This document shows, piece by piece, positions 8,875 to 16,051 of a DNA stretch of 64,000 bases (position 1 is its first letter; each line of letters starts with the position of its first letter). The stretch spans positions 1 through 64,000 of the forward strand of contig CANEFX010000008.1 of assembly GCA_947426945.1 (NCBI GenBank), written 5' to 3'. This DNA comes from an uncultured Bacillota bacterium (GTDB taxonomy: Bacteria > Bacillota > Clostridia > Oscillospirales > Oscillospiraceae). The translations under genes were made by a program, and so were the position numbers. Under the pieces are notes generated by a model. It made no database searches and had not been told where the DNA came from. It was given only the letters and a program-made list of their open reading frames with translations.

Positions 8875-9806
8875 AGCTTCTCCTCCGCGCCAAGAGCCCG
8901 CCAGGTAAGGATTGCCGTGCCCATAGCATTATCAGTGGAATACCGGGGTTCCGCGAAAAAAGCGCCGCAAATGTGAATCAACCCCGCCCGCAGCTGAGAG
9001 TTGGAAGCCACTCCGCCGGAGCACAGCACCGGCAGACCAGGATAGCGCCTCTGGGCCTCCTGGGTGGCCCGCCACACCACATTGGAAACCGCATCAATGG
9101 CAAAGCGGGCAATATTGGCCGGCTTCTCTCCTTCCTCGGCCAAAGCCTTTACCTGGTTCTCCATCCCGGACAGAGAAAATGTAAGGCCGTTCAGCTTTAT
9201 CCTTGGCTCATAGCAAACATCAGCCTGGGCATACAGCTTATCCAATGCTTTACCCGCTGGGAACTGGCATCCCAGCAGCACGCCAGTGCGGTCGATAAGC
9301 TGGCCGGCGGACAGGTCGCTGGTACCACCGATGATTTCAACGGCCACAGAAGTCCCCTCCGGCCTTACCAGCAGAAGCTCGGTGGTCCCTCCGGACAGGT
9401 GCCAGGCCAAAAAGGAGGAGTCCAGCAGATCCATCCGCCCGGCAGACCAGGCGGCAGCAGCCAGATGTCCCTGCTGGTGGGAGTGGGCGTAGAAAGGAAC
9501 ACCCAAGGCAGCTGCAATTCCCTTTCCTTGCGACTCTCCGACCAGAAAACAGGGCATATAGGAGCCCTCCACCGCCCGGGGACAAGTGGAGGCTCCCACG
9601 GCCCGAATATCCCGCGTCTGCCCCAGCAGCTGCCTCAGCAGCTGAGGCAGACGCTTCACGTGCTGAAACAAGGCATCGCTCTGGCGCAGGCCCAGTTCCC
9701 CCGGGCGCACATCCAGCAGACAGCCCATATTTTCCCCCGTCTCCCCGTCAAAAAGGGCAGCGGAGGTGGTGTAATTGCTGGTGTCCAGCCCCAGGACAGG
9801 CTTCAT
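8871..9806 (-). CDS. TsaD-like (Kae1/peptidase M22 family) paralogue
   Basis: This 311-residue protein belongs to the ASKHA family that contains TsaD, the tRNA threonylcarbamoyl transferase subunit. It starts with GLDTSNYTTSAALFD, keeps the metal-ligand pattern HQQGH (H110, H114), has LSGGTTELLLV (the phosphate-binding turn) and ends with YSTDNAMGTAIL. Annotations of such Clostridia proteins as O-sialoglycoprotein endopeptidase are historical. It differs enough from canonical TsaD (HMEGH motif, about 335 residues) that I treat it as a paralogue of unknown substrate. It overlaps nusB and xseA by 4 bp each, so its expression is locked to this operon. Confidence 0.85.
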   Translation of the reverse strand: MKPVLGLDTSNYTTSAALFDGETGENMGCLLDVRPGELGLRQSDALFQHVKRLPQLLRQLLGQTRDIRAVGASTCPRAVEGSYMPCFLVGESQGKGIAAALGVPFYAHSHQQGHLAAAAWSAGRMDLLDSSFLAWHLSGGTTELLLVRPEGTSVAVEIIGGTSDLSAGQLIDRTGVLLGCQFPAGKALDKLYAQADVCYEPRIKLNGLTFSLSGMENQVKALAEEGEKPANIARFAIDAVSNVVWRATQEAQRRYPGLPVLCSGGVASNSQLRAGLIHICGAFFAEPRYSTDNAMGTAILTWRALGAEEKL

Positions 9807-10294
9807 GTCTCCTCCTCCGGAACCTTTTTCTCCGGCTTGGGTGGGGTATCCTCAAACTCCGCACGGACAAAGGTACCCAGAATACCGTTGATGAAGGATA
9901 CGACCTCCGCCGGCTCATATTTCTTGGCAATCTCCACCGCCTCGTTGATGGCGGCTGCATTAGGGATGTCCGGCATATAGAGCACCTCATACATAGCGGT
10001 GCGCATGACTGCTGCAGCCATACGGGGAATTCGGGCGAAAGCCCAACCCACCGAGTAGCGGCTGATACAGTCGTCCAACTCTGGACCATGGGCAAACACC
10101 CCCTGAACCAGATCCCGTATGTAGCGCTCCTGCTTTCCATTGGGGAACTGTGCATAGAGTGGTAGCTCTTCCGCCAGTTCCTGAAAGCGTTCCCGGTTCA
10201 GTTCTGCTTCCAGAATCTCCTGTGCACTGCGGGTATCGAAACTCAAAGCAAAAATAATATGTACGGCGATCTCCCTTGCACTGCTTCTTGTCAT
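9803..10294 (-). CDS. nusB: Transcription antitermination factor NusB
   Basis: NusB pairs with NusE (ribosomal protein S10) to bind boxA RNA and promote antitermination of rRNA operons. The 163 residues form the all-helical NusB fold, with IPNAAAINEAVEIAKKY near 125 as a family hallmark, and an acidic-basic tail beyond the usual end. The ATG at 10294 follows GGGAGG. It is the first gene of the ten-gene operon. A minus-strand TATAAT is at 10393-10388 about 95 bp upstream, but I see no good -35 partner. Confidence 0.95.
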   Translation of the reverse strand: MTRSSAREIAVHIIFALSFDTRSAQEILEAELNRERFQELAEELPLYAQFPNGKQERYIRDLVQGVFAHGPELDDCISRYSVGWAFARIPRMAAAVMRTAMYEVLYMPDIPNAAAINEAVEIAKKYEPAEVVSFINGILGTFVRAEFEDTPPKPEKKVPEEET

Positions 10295-10475
10295 AAGTAT
10301 GTCCTCCCCTAAGGGTTGTAATGGAACGCGCCAAGTCCCCCCTGCTCAATGCACAGACGGCCGACTCTAACGGAATCGCTGCTAAATATTATATACATGA
10401 ATATACAAAAAGAAAAGCCCTATTTTTGATAAATTTTCATGATTTACCGCCACCCAGATGTTTGGTTTTAAATAG

Positions 10476-10500
10476 ACAGAAAAAACCGCCGCAAGACGGT
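10476..10500 (-). terminator. Terminator-like hairpin upstream of nusB
   Basis: On the minus strand ACCGTC-TTGC-GGCGGT (10500-10485, one G-U pair) is followed by TTTTTTCTGTC. This is a compact intrinsic terminator shape pointing toward nusB, 182 bp before its start. No minus-strand gene ends here, so it could insulate the operon from antisense transcription or act as a leader attenuator. Confidence 0.5.
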
Positions 10501-10573
10501 CTCCCGTTCCGGGCGGAATTTCCTGCACCCTTTTTATCTCATTAGAATAGGATGAAAAAAAGGAGGGCTTTTT

Positions 10574-11071
10574 ATGACGTTGCGTCCCTACAATCGGGAG
10601 GCGGCGGTGGCTTATGCGCACCGCTGGGCTTACCACCGCAATCCGGACTTCTATAATTTTGATGCACTGGGAGGCGACTGCACCAATTTCGCCTCTCAGT
10701 GCCTTTATGCCGGTTCCGGCGTAATGAACTATACCCCTACCTTCGGCTGGTTCTACAACAATCAGTACAGCCGAGCCCCAGCCTGGACAGGAGTCCCCTT
10801 TTTTTACAATTTCCTCACCCGGAAAAATGAGAGTCCCGGCCCCATAGGGAGGGAGACGTCCATAGGAGAAATTCAGCCCGGCGACTTTGTCCAACTTAGC
10901 TTTACTGGCGGCATTTTTTCCCACAATCCGGTAGTCGTGGCGGTAAACAGCCCGGCAACTCCGGAAAATATTTTGGTAGCTGCCCACACCGATGACGCGG
11001 ACTTTCGTCCCTTGTCCACCTACCCAATACAAAAGGTGCGGTTTCTGCACATTTTAGAGGTAAGGCGTTGA
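10574..11071 (+). CDS. Amidase-domain (Amidase_6 type) protein
   Basis: The 165-residue protein begins YNREAAVAYAHRWA and contains GGDCTNFASQCLYAG, the signature of the putative amidase domain found in many Firmicutes (Amidase_6), a CHAP/NlpC-like cysteine peptidase relative. The cysteine in GGDC and a histidine in AAHTDD are likely catalytic. There is no signal peptide, so it is either cytoplasmic or released another way. GGAGG lies eight bases before the ATG. The substrate is unknown; peptide or peptidoglycan amide bonds are possible. Confidence 0.85.
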   Translation: MTLRPYNREAAVAYAHRWAYHRNPDFYNFDALGGDCTNFASQCLYAGSGVMNYTPTFGWFYNNQYSRAPAWTGVPFFYNFLTRKNESPGPIGRETSIGEIQPGDFVQLSFTGGIFSHNPVVVAVNSPATPENILVAAHTDDADFRPLSTYPIQKVRFLHILEVRR

Positions 11072-11096
11072 CCCAAATCCGTGCCCATGGTATGCT
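11068..11096 (+). promoter_or_regulatory. Predicted promoter of the radical SAM gene
   Basis: TTGACC (11068-11073) and TATGCT (11091-11096) are separated by 17 bp. The -35 hexamer contains the stop codon of the amidase gene. The predicted start of transcription is about 15 bp before the next ATG. Confidence 0.5.
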
Positions 11097-11120
11097 AAAG
11101 CTGAAAAGGGGGCGCAGCCA

Positions 11121-11969
11121 ATGAGGACTCTTCGAAAGGCCTACTTGGAAATCACCAATGTATGCAATCTGTCCTGTGAATTCTGCCCAGGCACCCGCCG
11201 GCCGGCCGAATTTCTGTCTCCGGAAAACTTTCAAACTCTGGCTCTCAGACTGCGGCCGCATACCGAATACCTCTATCTCCACCTGATGGGTGAGCCGCTG
11301 CTTCATCCCCAGCTGAGTGATATCCTGGAGCAGTCGGCGCAGATGGGATTTAAAGTCATGCTTACCACCAACGGCACGCTGCTAAAGGAGCGGCAGGACC
11401 TGCTGCTGGACAGCTCGGCAGTGGAGAAAGTAAGCATCTCTCTCCATTCCTTTGAGGGAAACCGGAACAAAGGATTGGCAGACTATCTGGCAGGGTGTAT
11501 CTCCTTTGCACGGGCTGCCGCAGAGACGGGAAAAAAATGCGCCCTGCGGCTTTGGAATCTGGACGATGTGAACACCCGTGGGAGCGGCCGCCTCAATGGA
11601 AAGATTGTGGCCACATTGAAAGAGGCCTTTCCTCCTCCCTGGCAGGAAGGCCGACGGGGGACCACTCTTGCGCCCAACATCTTTCTGGAGTGGGGCGAAA
11701 AATTTGACTGGCCGGAGCTGACCGCCCCAAAGGGCCAGGCTCCCACGTTTTGCTACGGTCTGCGAGACCAGATAGGGGTACTGGTGAACGGAACGGTAGT
11801 GCCCTGTTGTCTGGACCATGAGGGAGACATTCCGTTGGGAAATCTGTATCAAAACAGCCTGGCGGAGATATTGGAGTCCCCCCGGGCCCGGGCTGTTTAC
11901 AATGGCTTTTCTCAGGGACAAGCCCGGGAGGCTCTGTGCCAGAGGTGCGGTTTCGCCAGGCGGTTTTAG
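11121..11969 (+). CDS. Radical SAM / SPASM domain protein
   Basis: The 282-residue protein has the radical SAM iron-sulfur motif CNLSCEFC at about 15-22 and, near the C-terminus, a cysteine-rich SPASM-like region (FCYGL, VVPCCLDHEGD, LCQRCGF) that would hold further iron-sulfur clusters. Relatives modify peptides, activate enzymes or act on cofactors; no precursor peptide is seen beside this gene, so the substrate is open. The ATG has GGGGGC upstream, a weak site. Its stop overlaps the stop of the convergent XRE gene by 4 bp. Confidence 0.85.
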   Translation: MRTLRKAYLEITNVCNLSCEFCPGTRRPAEFLSPENFQTLALRLRPHTEYLYLHLMGEPLLHPQLSDILEQSAQMGFKVMLTTNGTLLKERQDLLLDSSAVEKVSISLHSFEGNRNKGLADYLAGCISFARAAAETGKKCALRLWNLDDVNTRGSGRLNGKIVATLKEAFPPPWQEGRRGTTLAPNIFLEWGEKFDWPELTAPKGQAPTFCYGLRDQIGVLVNGTVVPCCLDHEGDIPLGNLYQNSLAEILESPRARAVYNGFSQGQAREALCQRCGFARRF

Positions 11970-12769
11970 CTCAGCATCCACCGGATTACATCCTGAACCC
12001 AGCCCCACATGTGGGGAAATTCCCGTTTGGCGATGCTCCAGACCTCCGCAGGACTCACATTTCCGCCCCAGCCTTCCTCTGACACCTGGAAGAGCGTGTA
12101 GGTGCCGGCCGCCCATTCCCGGCCTATCGCAACATGTCCCTGAGCGGAACCGCCAATAGCCAATCCATTTGACCAGGCTCCCCCGCCGATGGCCAGGTAG
12201 TTGGAAAAGGCCCCGCCGCCCACGGCCAGCCACTGTCCCACGGCGCAGCCGCCCAGGGCAAAGCCTCCGACTGCCAGTCCGCCCAGAGCAAACAGCCCCA
12301 AACCGACCCCGCCCAGCGCCAGAAGCAGTCCCAGGCTGACGCCGCCCAGAGAAATCATCCCCAAGGAGCAGCCGCCGATGGCCACCACTCCCACAGCGCA
12401 GTCTCCGACGGCGATGATTCCCTTGGCCGGCCTGGGCCCAAAGCCCCAGCGGACATGAATCAGCGGCAGGCCAAATACCTTTACGGGGCTGATGTACTCA
12501 TAGAAAGCCCCACAGGACCGCACACCGGAGGTCTTGTTCGGCTCCTCCCAGGGATCGTGTCTTTCACCCGCCTCCTCCAGCCCCACCAGCTGGTCGATGG
12601 ACATACTAAAGAGTCGGGACAGCTCCACCAGCTTCTCCAGCTCCGGGGTGCTCTGCCCCATTTCCCACTTGGACACCGTCTGCCGGGTAACTCCAATCTG
12701 GTTGCCCAGCTCCTCCTGAGACCATCCCCGTTGTTTCCGCAGTGCCATCAATCGTTCCGCAAAGTTCAT
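11966..12769 (-). CDS. XRE-family regulator with C-terminal glycine-rich decapeptide repeats
   Basis: Residues 1-65 are a helix-turn-helix (VTRQTVSKWEMGQS). After a linker comes FYEYISPVKVFGLPLIHVRW and then, at about 117-217, nine or ten copies of a roughly 10-residue unit of the type (C/V/G)-(A/S/G)-(V/L)-G-x-x-A-(I/L/V)-G-G. Such modules occur in other Firmicute XRE proteins; they are hydrophobic and glycine-rich and may form a membrane-associated or beta-helical body. I chose ATG 12769 because AGGAGG lies just upstream; the longer frame from 12799 would contain that site. The signal it senses is unknown. Confidence 0.85.
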   Translation of the reverse strand: MNFAERLMALRKQRGWSQEELGNQIGVTRQTVSKWEMGQSTPELEKLVELSRLFSMSIDQLVGLEEAGERHDPWEEPNKTSGVRSCGAFYEYISPVKVFGLPLIHVRWGFGPRPAKGIIAVGDCAVGVVAIGGCSLGMISLGGVSLGLLLALGGVGLGLFALGGLAVGGFALGGCAVGQWLAVGGGAFSNYLAIGGGAWSNGLAIGGSAQGHVAIGREWAAGTYTLFQVSEEGWGGNVSPAEVWSIAKREFPHMWGWVQDVIRWMLS

Positions 12770-12794
12770 GAGAAAACCTCCTTTATCTGCCCCT

Positions 12795-12824
12795 ACCATA
12801 GCAGATTTTCTCCCACATCGTCAA
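12795..12824 (-). promoter_or_regulatory. Predicted promoter of the XRE repeat regulator
   Basis: On the minus strand TTGACG (12824-12819) and TATGGT (12800-12795) are 18 bp apart, placing transcription start about 20 bp before the ribosome binding site. Confidence 0.45.
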
Positions 12825-12869
12825 GCAAAGGCCCTTGGAAATCTGTCAACCAAAGTTAACATGGATTAA

Positions 12870-12903
12870 AACAGCCCTGTGAAGACACCTCCACAAGGCT
12901 GTT
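12870..12903 (-). terminator. Terminator after the AraC-type gene
   Basis: On the minus strand AACAGCCTTGTG and CACAGGGCTGTT pair with one mismatch around a 10-nt loop and are followed by TTAATCC. It lies 20 bp after the end of the AraC-type gene. Confidence 0.6.
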
Positions 12904-12923
12904 TGGTCAACAAAAACTAGATT

Positions 12924-13781
12924 TTATTGACCTGTTATCTTTTGGATGGGCAGCCAAACCTGGAACCGCTGCTCTCTCGCCCCCGGCTCGTTCAGGTAGA
13001 CCTCCACATCGGGAGCTTGAGCCCACTCATAGCCCGAATCAGGCAACCATTCCGTGACGACCCGTTTTTGCAGCTCCTGGATGGCGGTGGGCTGCTGGCC
13101 CTGACCGGAGAACACCGCCCAGGTGGCGGCGGGTACTGTCCACTCCTCCATCCCCTCCGGGACCCGGATCTTTGACGCTACAGCGATAAAGTAGAAGTTT
13201 TGCTCCAGGTGACAGGTGCATACCCCTAACACCCCAGGCATTTCTGGGTCCATCAGGGGGATCAGCTCCCCCAGCCGGGGGCCAACCCTCCCCCAAAATT
13301 TGGGAACCGTCTGAAAACTTTCTTCCTGATCTTTTGGGATGGGCGTTCGGAACCCCACAATGCGAAATTCTTCCTTCTGTACGATTTGATACTCCATCTC
13401 GGTATCCCCTTTGAGCACAAATTTGAAGCGAATACGTGGAAAGGCTTTCAGCTTTACCCCATCTTGTTTCGCGAGGGATGGAGCAACACCGTGGACTGCC
13501 TGAAAGGCCCGGTTGAAAGCGGTGGGCGAGTCGTAGCCGTAGCGCAGCGCCACATCCAACACCTTTTCCCCTTTCCGCAGATCCGCCGCTGCCCGAGTCA
13601 TGCGCCGGCGGCGGATATACTCCTTCAGAGACACCCCGGCCAGATATGAAAACATCCGCTGGAAATGGTAGACTGAACAGCCTGCCAGCCGCCCCAGCTC
13701 CTCCAGCTTGATTTCCCTGTCCAGATTTTCCTCCAGATGGTCCAGTGCCCGGTTCCAGTCGTTCAGCCAATCCACTGACAT
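12924..13781 (-). CDS. AraC-family regulator with GyrI-like effector domain
   Basis: The 285-residue protein has two AraC helix-turn-helix motifs in its first 110 residues (LEELGRLAGCSVYHFQRMFS and VLDVALRYGYDSPTAFNRAF), then a GyrI-like/effector-binding domain of about 155 residues starting MEYQIVQKEEFRIVGF. This layout resembles Rob/SoxS-type and multidrug-sensing regulators that bind small molecules. I start at ATG 13781, behind AAGGAG; the longer upstream frame runs antisense through the fba 3' end. A possible promoter (AGGACA-17-TATACT) is at 13826-13798. Confidence 0.9.
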   Translation of the reverse strand: MSVDWLNDWNRALDHLEENLDREIKLEELGRLAGCSVYHFQRMFSYLAGVSLKEYIRRRRMTRAAADLRKGEKVLDVALRYGYDSPTAFNRAFQAVHGVAPSLAKQDGVKLKAFPRIRFKFVLKGDTEMEYQIVQKEEFRIVGFRTPIPKDQEESFQTVPKFWGRVGPRLGELIPLMDPEMPGVLGVCTCHLEQNFYFIAVASKIRVPEGMEEWTVPAATWAVFSGQGQQPTAIQELQKRVVTEWLPDSGYEWAQAPDVEVYLNEPGAREQRFQVWLPIQKITGQ

Positions 13782-13842
13782 CAACTCCTTCTCCCAAAGT
13801 ATACCCTCTCTTCCCTGCCCTGTCCTCGCTTTTCTGGTGCAG

Positions 13843-13867
13843 AAAAAGGGAGCGCCGAAGCGCTCCC
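13843..13867 (-). terminator. Terminator of fba
   Basis: A perfect 8-bp GC-rich stem, GGGAGCGC/GCGCTCCC, with a 4-nt loop is followed on the minus strand by TTTTTCTGC. It lies 18 bp after the aldolase stop. The plus strand also has TTTT, so it could work both ways. Confidence 0.85.
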
Positions 13868-13884
13868 TTTTAAACACGGGAAAT

Positions 13885-14853
13885 TCAGGCTTTTCCGGCG
13901 CAGCCCAGCACGTCCACCAGCTTGTGGCGAACGGTCTCCTTGATGTTGGCCCGGGCAGGTTTGAGGTACTCTCGAGGGTCAAACTTGTCAGGATGCTCGT
14001 CAAAGAACTGCCGAATGGTGCCGGTCATAGTCAAGCGCAGATCGGAGTCGATGTTGATCTTGCAAACAGCGCTCTTGGCAGCCTCGCGCAGTTGCTCCTC
14101 GGGGATGCCCACAGCGTCGGGCATCTTGCCGCCGTGGCTGTTGACCATCTTCACATACTCCTGGGGCACGCTGGAGGAGCCGTGGAGCACGATGGGGAAC
14201 TCGGGCAGACGCTTGACAATCTCTTCCAGAATGTCAAAACGCAGCGGGGGCGGCACCAGGATTCCCTTTTCGTTGCGTGTGCACTGCTCAGGCTTAAACT
14301 TGAAAGCACCATGGCTGGTACCGATAGCGATGGCCAGAGAATCACATCCAGTCTTGGAGACAAACTCCTCCACCTCTTCAGGGCGGGTGTAGTGGGACTG
14401 TTCGGCGGAAACTTTAACGTCATCCTCCACGCCGGCCAGAGCGCCCAGCTCAGCCTCCACCACCACGCCGTGGTCATGGGCATACTCTACAACCTGCTTG
14501 GTAATCTCGATGTTCTCAGCGAAGGGCTTGGAGGAAGCGTCGATCATGACGGAGGTAAAGCCGTCATCGATGCAGCTTTTGCAGGTCTCAAAGGTATCGC
14601 CGTGGTCCAAGTGGAGTACGATAGGAATTTCGGGGCACTCAATAACGGCGGCCTCCACCAGTTTCACCAGATAGGTGCGGTTGGCATAGGCGCGGGCTCC
14701 CTTGGAGACCTGAAGAATCACAGGGGCCTTCTCCTCACGACAGGCCTCGGTGATACCCTGAATGATCTCCATGTTGTTGACGTTGAAGGCACCGACGGCG
14801 TAACCGCCATGATAGGCCTTCTTGAACATTTCGGTAGAAGTAACAAGGGGCAT
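13885..14853 (-). CDS. fba: Fructose-bisphosphate aldolase, class II
   Basis: This zinc-dependent aldolase interconverts fructose 1,6-bisphosphate with dihydroxyacetone phosphate and glyceraldehyde 3-phosphate. VLHLDHGDTFE (about 77-87) carries the metal-binding histidine and catalytic aspartate; EAELGALAG and VLHGSSSVPQEY are further family blocks. The 322-residue length is in range, although 15 or so residues longer than the shortest class IIA enzymes. The ATG is preceded by TAAGGAGG. It is a single-gene unit with its own promoter and terminator. Confidence 0.96.
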   Translation of the reverse strand: MPLVTSTEMFKKAYHGGYAVGAFNVNNMEIIQGITEACREEKAPVILQVSKGARAYANRTYLVKLVEAAVIECPEIPIVLHLDHGDTFETCKSCIDDGFTSVMIDASSKPFAENIEITKQVVEYAHDHGVVVEAELGALAGVEDDVKVSAEQSHYTRPEEVEEFVSKTGCDSLAIAIGTSHGAFKFKPEQCTRNEKGILVPPPLRFDILEEIVKRLPEFPIVLHGSSSVPQEYVKMVNSHGGKMPDAVGIPEEQLREAAKSAVCKINIDSDLRLTMTGTIRQFFDEHPDKFDPREYLKPARANIKETVRHKLVDVLGCAGKA

Positions 14854-14885
14854 GGGAATAACCTCCTTATAATTAAGTCTTTTTT

Positions 14886-14913
14886 ATTTTACCACATTTT
14901 TGTCAGATTGCAA
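14886..14913 (-). promoter_or_regulatory. Predicted promoter of fba
   Basis: On the minus strand TTGCAA (14913-14908) and TAAAAT (14891-14886) are 16 bp apart, about 30 bp before the start codon and just before AAGGAGG. Confidence 0.55.
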
Positions 14914-14984
14914 CATACCAGCGGGAAAAATCTCTACCGGGACAGGCGGTAGTTTTGTGGGATTTGTGAATGACCCTTCATCCT

Positions 14985-15299
14985 CTATTTTTTAATCCGG
15001 TCTCCGGTATTAATATAGATGATCCCGCCAATACTTACCATAAAAACCAACCCGAGCCCCAGCCATAAAATCCACATTTTATGGAATATATCGCTCAGCA
15101 TCATGATAAAGAAGCAGCCAGCCAGGGCAAACATCAGCTTCCCAACGTACCTGCACAGCTTCTTCTCGTCAATCTTCTCCTTTTCAGCCCTTGAGGCGGT
15201 ATTATATCCGGCAATCAAAGAAGAACCCTTTCCCTTTAAAAATATGATGCCCAGTATCACAAGTGACCCCGTGACCGCTCCATGAATGACTAGCAGCAT
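14985..15299 (-). CDS. DUF3784-type small membrane protein
   Basis: The 104-residue protein has three predicted membrane helices (about 4-20, 54-69 and 74-95) and the segment SLIAGYNTASRAEKEKID followed by KKLCRYVGKLMF, which matches the DUF3784 family of Firmicute membrane proteins. No function is known for the family. It follows the YdeI-like gene by 25 bp on the same strand and is probably co-transcribed. Confidence 0.8.
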   Translation of the reverse strand: MLLVIHGAVTGSLVILGIIFLKGKGSSLIAGYNTASRAEKEKIDEKKLCRYVGKLMFALAGCFFIMMLSDIFHKMWILWLGLGLVFMVSIGGIIYINTGDRIKK

Positions 15300-15324
15300 A
15301 GCGCTCCTCCTCCCCTGATTTCTA

Positions 15325-15885
15325 TTACATCGGCTTCAGATTTTGATTAAGCCGGTCCACCATCCAGGCGAGCCGCTTTTCCCGCCCGGCATCTGTCTTA
15401 GCGTCGAAATAGGCCCGGGTGTAGGTTTTCCGAACCGACAGGGGCATGGACTGAAAGTTTGTCCATGCGGGCTCGTACCCCTCCAGCAGTGCGGACACAG
15501 CGGCAATCTGCTCCTCGGTGACCGCCATGGGGTTGGACGCGTCCCACTGGCCGTTCGCTTTGGCCTGCTCTACTTTTTCCCGGCCGAACTGGGTCATCAG
15601 CCCCCGCTCCTCCAGGCTCTGGACCAGCGCCTTGTTTTTTTCCGACCACTTGCTATTTCTGCGGCGCATAGAAAAATACTTTTTATAGGCTTTGCCGTCA
15701 ATACTTTTCATCTGTCCGTCGACCCATCCGAAGCAGAGCGCCTCCTCCAGTGCTTCCCCCGCCTTGAGCGTCTTGGGCCCGCCGGCTTTACCAAATAAAA
15801 GCCAAATGCCGGCGCTGGACAGGCAGTGCTGCGAAAGCCAGAGCCTGAATTCTTCTCTGTCGGCAAATTCCATCACATCACTCAT
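15325..15885 (-). CDS. YdeI/OmpD-associated family protein
   Basis: The 186-residue protein has the YdeI-like pattern: EALCFGWVDGQMKSIDGKAY near 45-65, RRRNSKWSEKNK near 75, and a C-terminal segment with RKTYTRAYFDAKTDAGREKR. Family members are linked loosely to stress or antimicrobial-peptide resistance, but no biochemical role is established. A promoter (TTGAAT-17-TAAAAT, 15938-15910, minus strand) lies 25 bp upstream, back to back with the phosphofructokinase promoter. Confidence 0.85.
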   Translation of the reverse strand: MSDVMEFADREEFRLWLSQHCLSSAGIWLLFGKAGGPKTLKAGEALEEALCFGWVDGQMKSIDGKAYKKYFSMRRRNSKWSEKNKALVQSLEERGLMTQFGREKVEQAKANGQWDASNPMAVTEEQIAAVSALLEGYEPAWTNFQSMPLSVRKTYTRAYFDAKTDAGREKRLAWMVDRLNQNLKPM

Positions 15886-15909
15886 AATTTCCCGCCCCTT
15901 TTCACTGTG

Positions 15910-15938
15910 ATTTTACTACCTCCGGCCCTATAATTCAA
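15910..15938 (-). promoter_or_regulatory. Predicted promoter of the YdeI-like gene
   Basis: Minus-strand TTGAAT (15938-15933) and TAAAAT (15915-15910) with a 17-bp spacer. Confidence 0.5.
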
Positions 15939-15961
15939 GGAAAAGTCGGCTATTCTTCCCG

Positions 15962-15990
15962 TTTACAAAAAAAAAAGTTTTTGTTATAAT
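15962..15990 (+). promoter_or_regulatory. Promoter of the phosphofructokinase gene
   Basis: TTTACA (15962-15967) and a consensus TATAAT (15985-15990) are 17 bp apart, with an A-tract in the spacer. The leader to the ATG is about 55 nt. Confidence 0.75.
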
Positions 15991-16051
15991 ATTCCTGCTT
16001 AGAACTATGCCCCATCCCGCAAAGGATAATTGAATTTTGGAGGTAACCAAC

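Noticed and set aside
10382-11050. 222-codon minus-strand frame opposite the amidase gene
   Set aside because: The plus strand has GGAGG, an ATG and the amidase signature; the minus frame is antisense and passes through a terminator.
12119-12421. CRISPR-like array
   Set aside because: The periodic DNA here encodes a protein repeat and has no identical repeats with unrelated spacers; no CRISPR array was seen anywhere in the window.
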